11,133 bases of DNA from UBA1151 sp963579925. Its GTDB lineage: Bacteria; Chloroflexota; Dehalococcoidia; Lucifugimonadales; Lucifugimonadaceae. This document shows, piece after piece, positions 7,144 through 11,133 of this stretch. The stretch covers positions 1 through 11,133 of the forward strand of contig CAUZJA010000084.1 in assembly GCA_963579925.1 (NCBI GenBank), read 5' to 3'. The notes under the pieces were generated by a model. That model saw only the letters and a list, made by a program, of their open reading frames with translations, was not told the DNA's origin and did not search any database. The first letter of the stretch is position 1, and each line of letters starts with the position of its first letter. A program made the translations under genes and the position numbers.

Positions 7144-7149
7144 TAAAAT
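7144..7149 (+). promoter_or_regulatory. -10-like box upstream of the inositol-monophosphatase-family gene
   Basis: Plus-strand TAAAAT is followed by TG, as in the proposed gyrA and cimA promoters (TAAAATTG in all three). No good -35 box lies at 16-18 bp. A start here would give a leader of roughly 120 nt containing the 7184-7204 inverted repeat. The rest of the 297-bp divergent region (6979-7275) shows no coding signal, and I could not identify a convincing promoter for pspAB in it. Confidence 0.25.
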
Positions 7150-7183
7150 TGTAAGCGAACCGACCAATGTGTTCTACGATGTG

Positions 7184-7204
7184 GGTGCGACTCATGGTCG
7201 CACC
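7184..7204 (+). repeat. Perfect 8-bp inverted repeat between pspAB and the phosphatase gene
   Basis: GGTGCGAC (7184-7191) and GTCGCACC (7197-7204) are perfectly complementary around TCATG. It lies about 71-92 bp upstream of the TTG start of the phosphatase gene. It would form a stable leader hairpin in that transcript or could serve as a dyad operator in the divergent region. There is no T-run, so it is not a terminator. Confidence 0.45.
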
Positions 7205-7275
7205 AGGTCTGGGATCGATGAACAGGCTTGGTCAATCGTTGATACGTGCAATGAGCTAAAAAGAGTTGTTCTGAA

Positions 7276-8262
7276 TTGATTGAACCGGGTTCCCCTTCCT
7301 CAGATAGCCTCCCGTTTGGACTAACCGACGAGGCACTAAACGCGCTTGAGCGCTCGGCTCAGGAAGCAGTTCTTAAGGCCGGAACATACGTTGCCAGTCG
7401 ATTTGAAACCAAGCTGGATGTTCAGGAGAAGGAAGACGCGACCCGTAGCCTGGTGACTGAAGTAGACAGGGAAAGCCAGCGGATGGTGGAGGCCTACATG
7501 CGGGCCAACTACCCGGAACATGCTCTCCTTGGCGAAGAAGATCCACCCGACGCCGATCCGCCCGCACCAGACTTCGTATGGGCGGTCGACCCGGTTGATG
7601 GCACCACGAACTACGCCAACGCCCTGCCCACCTACGCTGTCTCAATTGGCGTGCTGTTCCGCGGATCACCCGTAGTAGGTGCTTGCTACATTCCGTGGCC
7701 CAATGAAGGCGGCTACTCCATTTTCCATGCGCGACTTCACGGTGGCGCGTGGCGTGATGACGAGCGGATTCAGATCAGAGGGCCTGAGCCGGGACCTGCA
7801 CCTCAGCACGGCAGAACTACGTCTGTCCCCATGGGGGTGAACAAGATGTTCCGCCTGGGAGATGGACTCCGCAGATCACTTGGCGAGCCGAGGTCAACGG
7901 GAAGCATTGTTTACGACCTGCTTATGGTCGCCAGCGGCAAACTTCAGTTCATGCTGGGTGGCTGGGCGGCTCCATGGGACTACGCTGGCGGCATCCTGAT
8001 CGTGCAAGAGGCTGGCGGCTACGTGATGGCGCCAGAGGTGAATGAGGACGGCGTGGTCTCAGACGAGTGGTTCCCGTTCCACACCTTCGACCGCCAATAC
8101 GAACCAACTCCCAACACGATGCGACGCTTACGACGCTGGATACGTCCCGTCCTGGCAGGTTCCAAGGAAGTCGTTACGTTCGCGGCAAACGACCTCAAAC
8201 CTCGCCGAGGTTCGGTAGTCGATCGCATGAAGCGCGCGTTCCTGGGCGTGAAGCCGAGCTAG
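7276..8262 (+). CDS. Inositol monophosphatase family protein
   Basis: This is a 328-residue member of the Mg2+-dependent, lithium-sensitive phosphatase superfamily (IMPase/SuhB/HisN/CysQ type). Visible motifs are LVTEVDRESQ (59-68) and GEE (86-88, metal ligand E87). Motif A is WAVDPVDGTTNYA (102-114), with D105 and D108 as metal ligands. Motif B is WAAPWDYAGGILIVQEAGG (230-248), with D235. The catalytic set is complete, so activity on a small phosphate ester is expected; the substrate (inositol-P, histidinol-P, PAP or other) cannot be told. The family is usually 250-275 residues; here a basic tail of about 50 residues (R283 to the end) follows. The start is TTG at 7276, preceded by an AAAGAG-like site; an in-frame TGA at 7252-7254 rules out a longer form. 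It converges on cimA, with only 12 bp between the stop codons. Confidence 0.87.
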   Translation: MIEPGSPSSDSLPFGLTDEALNALERSAQEAVLKAGTYVASRFETKLDVQEKEDATRSLVTEVDRESQRMVEAYMRANYPEHALLGEEDPPDADPPAPDFVWAVDPVDGTTNYANALPTYAVSIGVLFRGSPVVGACYIPWPNEGGYSIFHARLHGGAWRDDERIQIRGPEPGPAPQHGRTTSVPMGVNKMFRLGDGLRRSLGEPRSTGSIVYDLLMVASGKLQFMLGGWAAPWDYAGGILIVQEAGGYVMAPEVNEDGVVSDEWFPFHTFDRQYEPTPNTMRRLRRWIRPVLAGSKEVVTFAANDLKPRRGSVVDRMKRAFLGVKPS

Positions 8263-8274
8263 GCCAAGTCGAAA

Positions 8275-9873
8275 CTAAATCGCGTTGCCGTTGGCCACAT
8301 GGTGCACCAGCCAGTATTCCATGCAGTCGGCCAGAGCGAGCCAGCTTGCTTCCAGGATGTTTGGTGATGCACCAACACCTCGCCACGTCTCAACGCCGTC
8401 GGTCGTCTCAATGATCACCCGCACAACGGCGCTGGTCCCGGGGCTGTCTGAGACCACGCGCACTTTGTAGTCCGTAAGCTTCACAACTTCCAACGCCGGA
8501 TAACTCTGCAGCAGCGCCTTCCGTAGCGCTGCATCAACCGCGTTGACCGGGCCATTGCCTTCTGCCGCCGTGTGCAACACCTCTTCGCCAACGCGCACCT
8601 TGATCGTGGCCTCAGACGTAATCTGCGAGCCATCGGCAGCCCGACCATGCCCGCGATTCTCGACGATAACGCGGAAGTCGATCAACTCAAACGGCGGATC
8701 GTAGTTCTCCAGACTGCGGCGAACCATTAGCTCGAATGACGCGTAGGCACGCTCGAACTGGAATCCGTTCGCCTCTTTCTCTTTCACCAGGTTGATGATG
8801 TTGCGGGCGTCGTCTTTTGTGAGATCTTGCCCCAAATCCATTTCTTCGATTCGCTTGAGCACGGTGCCTCGCCCGGCAAGCTCTGAAACGACGAATCCCT
8901 TTGAGTTACCCACCTGCTCCGGCTTGATGTGCTGGTAGGCGTCCTCCACCTTCTGAACGGCCGCTGAGTGTAGTCCACCCTTGTGATTGAAGGCATTTGC
9001 GCCCACATACGGCTGGTACGTGTGTGGCGGCAGGTTGACCACCTCCGCCACGTAGTTGGATAGCTCCGTCAGCCCCGCAAGCTGCTCATCAGAGATGGCG
9101 TTGATCCCCATCTTGAGCTTCAGATTGGCGGCCAGGCTGATGAGGTTCGCGTTCCCGGTGCGTTCGCCGTAACCATTCACGCAGCCCTGCACCTGTTCCG
9201 CGCCTGCCTCGATTGCCGCAAGAGCCGATGCGACGGCAGTATCGGTGTCGTTGTGCGTATGAATCCCGAGCTTGGCGTCGACTTTCGACTTCACATCAGC
9301 CACAATCTCGCCGATCTCACTGGGGAGCGTACCGCCGTTCGTGTCGCAGAGAATTACCGTCTCCGCGCCATGCTCAATAGCCACGCGCAGCGCTTGTATC
9401 GCATAGTCGGCGTTCTCTTTGTAGCCATCAAAGAAGTGCTCAGCGTCGAAAAATACCTGCCACCCGTTGGCCTTCATATACTCAACAGAGTCAGCAATCA
9501 TGGCGAGGTTTTCTTCAAGCGAGCACTCAAGAACTTCGTTGACCTGTATCTCCGATGCTTTTCCAACCAGGCATATCACCGCGGCCTCTGAGTCAAGCAG
9601 CGCCTTCAGCACCGTGTCATCCTGCGGCGGGACTCCGGCTCTGCGGGTGTTGCCAAAAGCCGTAATCTTGGCGTTCTTAAGCTTCAGTGACTTTGCACGT
9701 CGGAAGAACTCATCATCTTTTGGATTGGCGCCGGAGTATCCGCCCTCAATGTAGTGAAAGCCAATCTCGTCCAGGCGCTGCGCAATCGCCAGCTTATCGT
9801 CGACGGAGATGGAAATTCCTTACATCTGGGTACCGTCGCGAACAGTTGAGTCGTAGAGCTCTATTCCGTTCAT
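8275..9873 (-). pseudogene. cimA: Citramalate synthase, interrupted by an in-frame ochre codon
   Basis: Citramalate synthase condenses pyruvate with acetyl-CoA to (R)-citramalate, the first step of the threonine-independent isoleucine route. Read through, the frame gives about 532 residues, normal for this long CimA type. The ATG at 9873 follows a GGGAG site, and the N-terminus MNGIELYDSTVRDGTQM carries the catalytic RDG-Q motif. Codon 18 is then TAA (9820-9822) where the family has Glu. The same frame continues with GISISVDDKLAIAQRLDEIG and IEGGYSGANP without further stops. Later motifs are intact: FDAEHFFDGYK, DTNGGTLP, the metal-binding HTHND, NGYGERTGNANL, and a LeuA-type C-terminal allosteric domain. 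The first standard start after the TAA is GTG at 9612, which would lose about 89 residues and the catalytic motif. One GAA-to-TAA change explains everything; there is no frameshift. An intact T-box leader lies directly upstream. Confidence 0.9.
9820..9822 (-). other. Premature TAA codon in cimA
   Basis: Minus-strand TAA is in register with the downstream cimA frame (1545 nt, or 515 codons, from the terminal TAG). It stands between RDGTQM and GISIS, where family members have a Glu after the Q-x pair. AAGGA overlaps the stop and resembles a ribosome binding site, but no ATG, GTG or TTG follows at a usable distance. Confidence 0.9.
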
Positions 9874-9882
9874 ATTCTTATC

Positions 9883-9894
9883 TCTCCCGGGAGA
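9883..9894 (-). promoter_or_regulatory. Palindrome covering the cimA ribosome binding site
   Basis: TCTCCCGGGAGA is a perfect 12-bp palindrome. Its GGGAG half (minus strand, 9888-9884) is the best ribosome binding site for the ATG at 9873, with 10-nt spacing. Whether the self-complementarity matters for translation is unknown. Confidence 0.45.
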
Positions 9895-9905
9895 TTTACA
9901 GGCAC

Positions 9906-9936
9906 AAAAAAACCCATCCACAAACAGGGACGGGTT
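9906..9936 (-). terminator. Intrinsic terminator of the cimA T-box leader
   Basis: On the minus strand AACCCGTCC pairs over 9 bp (one G-U) with GGATGGGTT around an 8-nt loop, followed by seven T residues. It shares its 5' arm with the T-box antiterminator, so the two structures exclude each other. It ends about 32 nt before the cimA ATG. Confidence 0.85.
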
Positions 9937-10164
9937 ATTGGCCCGCTGTACCAGCCTGAGTTCCCTCGAAATTATTCGAAAACGCTCTGCAGGACACGTG
10001 TTCATGTCCCCGCGACTGATAACGGGTCGCATACCCAGCCATGTCTACTTCCCGTGTGCACGGGTTTCGGATGGCAGCTTCGGAGGGATTTTTACTCGGG
10101 TTCGCCGCGCCTGCTCACACTAATCCAGCCTCGCTAATCGGCTCTACCGAGCTACTCGTCTCCG
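9906..10164 (-). promoter_or_regulatory. T-box riboswitch leader upstream of cimA, probably tRNA-Ile
   Basis: The T-box senses uncharged tRNA and lets transcription into cimA proceed. Stem I is closed by CGGAG (10164-10160) with CTCCG (10085-10081). Above it CTCGG (10151-10147) pairs with CCGAG (10099-10095). The internal loop has an AGTA S-turn motif on the 5' side and TAAAAATCC on the 3' side. AUC (10089-10087, Ile) is the best specifier candidate, although the next base is C rather than the usual purine. Distal Stem I shows AGCGAG and the apical TAGTGTGAG. Next come a CCCGT/ACGGG hairpin (10051-10064), the conserved AGTAG...CCGTTA pair, a 7-bp hairpin (9992-10009) and a small TCGAA/TTCGA hairpin. 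The T-box proper is AGGCTGGTACAGCG (9957-9944; consensus AGGGTGGNACCGCG). It pairs with CCCGT and CCTG to form the antiterminator. Confidence 0.85.
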
Positions 10165-10211
10165 TTCAGGCGTTACTCCGACTTGAATCGAAACAATGCC
10201 TCTGATAACCA

Positions 10212-10220
10212 ATTTTATCA
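10212..10220 (-). promoter_or_regulatory. Extended -10 promoter candidate for the T-box/cimA transcript
   Basis: Minus-strand TGATAAAAT matches an extended -10 (TGn plus TAAAAT). It would start RNA near 10205, about 40 nt before Stem I of the T-box. No good -35 box is seen at 17 bp. The same TAAAATTGG string occurs at the gyrA promoter. I found no convincing promoter for the divergent plus-strand gene in 10200-10309. Confidence 0.4.
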
Positions 10221-10309
10221 CGCTGATTTGATGACGCACGATGCGATACTGTGCGGAGCATAAAACAAGCAAACCAACGGCCCGTTCAGAAACATAAGAT
10301 GAGGTAGCG

Positions 10310-11133
10310 ATGACGTTGAGGATTGGATCCAACCTTGCTGACCCGTTCCAAACAGCCGCCCACGCCAGGCTTTCTGAAGAACTTGGATTCGATTTCGTAG
10401 GCGCGGGAGAGCACGTCTTTCGCGACGACCGCCCCGGCTCGACGCAGATATCGCTATCAGCACTCGCTACAGCGGCCGGTGCCACGTCCACTATCAGACT
10501 CCTCACATCGGTCATCATCGTCCCGCTGCATCAGCCAATCATGCTCGCTAAAGAGGCCAGCATCGTCGATGCGGCATCCGGGGGCCGACTAACACTGGGC
10601 GTTGGCATTGGCGGCGAGTTCCCGGGCGAATGGGATGCCCTGGACGTACCGATAAAACAACGCGGCGCTCGAATGGACGAATCACTCGAACTCATGACGC
10701 GACTTTGGACCGAATCCGAAGTCACTCACAACGGTCGATTTTTTTCATGTGAAGGCATCACCTTCTACCCGTCGCCAGCCCAGAAAGGCGGGCCACCACT
10801 ATGGGTGGGTGGCCGCACTGAACCTGCAATGAAACGAGCAGTCGAGAAAGGCGCTGGTTGGCTACCGTACCTCTACCGACCATCGACCTACGCGCGTTCG
10901 GTCGAGACGATCAGCAACATGATGGCTGACGCTGGCCGCAGCACAGAAGGCTTCGGCTGGAGCCTGCATCTGATGACGGCAATCGGTGACTCGCGCGAAG
11001 AGGCAATCGAACTGGCAACCGATGGCTTGCGAGCCGGGTACAACTACGATGGCGATTACCGTGAACTTGCAGAGCGTTACTGCCTCATTGGCACTCCAGA
11101 TGAGTGCGTGGAGCAGTTAAAGGCGTTTGAGGC
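10310..11133 (+). CDS. LLM-class flavin/F420-dependent oxidoreductase, 3' end outside window
   Basis: This reading frame stays open from the ATG at 10310 to the window edge (about 274 codons), so the C-terminus is missing. The ATG follows a GAGGT site at 4 nt spacing. The protein begins MTLRIGSNLADPF and shows the bacterial luciferase-like TIM-barrel pattern. EELGFDFVGAGEHVF comes early, then TSVIIVPLHQP, then the signature ASGGRLTLGVGIGGEFPGEW. Next are RGARMDESLELMTRLW and FYPSPAQKGGPPLWVGGRTEPAMKRA. Near the edge is YCLIGTPDECVEQL, a typical C-terminal-domain segment. These features suit the F420-dependent subgroup, but FMN use cannot be excluded from sequence alone. Members oxidise or reduce small organic substrates; none can be named here. 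It is divergent from the T-box/cimA unit. Confidence 0.88.
   Translation, partial: MTLRIGSNLADPFQTAAHARLSEELGFDFVGAGEHVFRDDRPGSTQISLSALATAAGATSTIRLLTSVIIVPLHQPIMLAKEASIVDAASGGRLTLGVGIGGEFPGEWDALDVPIKQRGARMDESLELMTRLWTESEVTHNGRFFSCEGITFYPSPAQKGGPPLWVGGRTEPAMKRAVEKGAGWLPYLYRPSTYARSVETISNMMADAGRSTEGFGWSLHLMTAIGDSREEAIELATDGLRAGYNYDGDYRELAERYCLIGTPDECVEQLKAFE

Noticed and set aside
9820..9822. Genetic-code reassignment of TAA as sense
   Set aside because: pspAB ends in TAA at the position expected from its family, so TAA appears to act as a stop. One internal TAA is better explained by mutation or error.
9612..9873. A frameshift in cimA
   Set aside because: The frame before and after the stop is the same (distance divisible by three to the final TAG) and the protein reads continuously around codon 18.
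9820..10032. A separate 70-codon minus-strand gene upstream of cimA
   Set aside because: Only its last 17 codons are meaningful, and they are the true cimA N-terminus. The earlier part overlaps the T-box leader and its terminator.
10183..10252. Plus-strand promoter for the LLM oxidoreductase (TTGAAT or TTGATG as -35)
   Set aside because: No -10 of even moderate quality lies 16-18 bp downstream of either hexamer.
10144..10518. A 124-codon minus-strand gene opposite the start of the LLM oxidoreductase
   Set aside because: It overlaps the well-supported oxidoreductase N-terminus and the T-box Stem I, and its translation has no recognisable pattern.
1..11133. CRISPR array, tRNA, rRNA, insertion sequence, prophage or toxin-antitoxin pair
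   Set aside because: No spaced direct repeats, cloverleaf, transposase motif or paired small genes were seen.

Overview
The window carries bacterial housekeeping and metabolic genes at moderate GC. It holds eight protein genes: seven complete in extent and one cut by the right edge. I see no rRNA, tRNA, CRISPR array, insertion sequence or phage gene. A transcription-attenuating T-box upstream of a citramalate synthase gene, a PspAB homologue, an F420-type luciferase-like oxidoreductase and a long acid-tailed GyrA together suggest Chloroflexota, perhaps a Dehalococcoidia/SAR202-like lineage. That placement is inference from gene content, not a phylogenetic result. Six of the seven genes whose end is visible stop with TAG, one with TAA and none with TGA.

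Layout from left to right: (a) 1-67 has no assignable gene, only a perfect hairpin at 43-63. (b) 68-5452, minus strand, reads as an operon gyrA -> MMPL-family transporter -> flavin reductase, with gaps of 17 and 58 bp. A sigma70-like promoter lies at 5545-5573 and an imperfect hairpin sits in the gyrA leader. (c) 5453-5703 is the gyrA upstream region and holds inverted repeats. (d) 5704-6978, minus strand, is a pair: pspAB followed by a class I glutamine-amidotransferase-like protein whose catalytic Cys, His and Glu are all replaced. (e) 6979-7275 is a divergent intergenic region with two perfect inverted repeats and a -10-like box. (f) 7276-8262, plus strand, is an inositol-monophosphatase-family gene with a TTG start. 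(g) 8275-9873, minus strand, is citramalate synthase (cimA), broken by a single in-frame TAA at codon 18. (h) 9874-10309 holds a complete T-box riboswitch with terminator and antiterminator, probably specific for tRNA-Ile, driving cimA. (i) 10310 to the end, plus strand, is the N-terminal part of an LLM-class flavin/F420-dependent oxidoreductase.

The two most notable points are linked. The cimA gene is preceded by an intact, structurally convincing tRNA-sensing T-box whose proposed specifier codon (AUC, Ile) fits the isoleucine pathway. Yet the gene has an ochre codon where a Glu codon (GAA) is expected, right after the catalytic RDGTQ motif. It is either a recent inactivation or strain variant, a sequence error, or a recoding event. 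The second theme is the pspAB/pseudo-amidotransferase pair, in which an apparently non-catalytic GATase fold is coupled to an envelope-stress gene.
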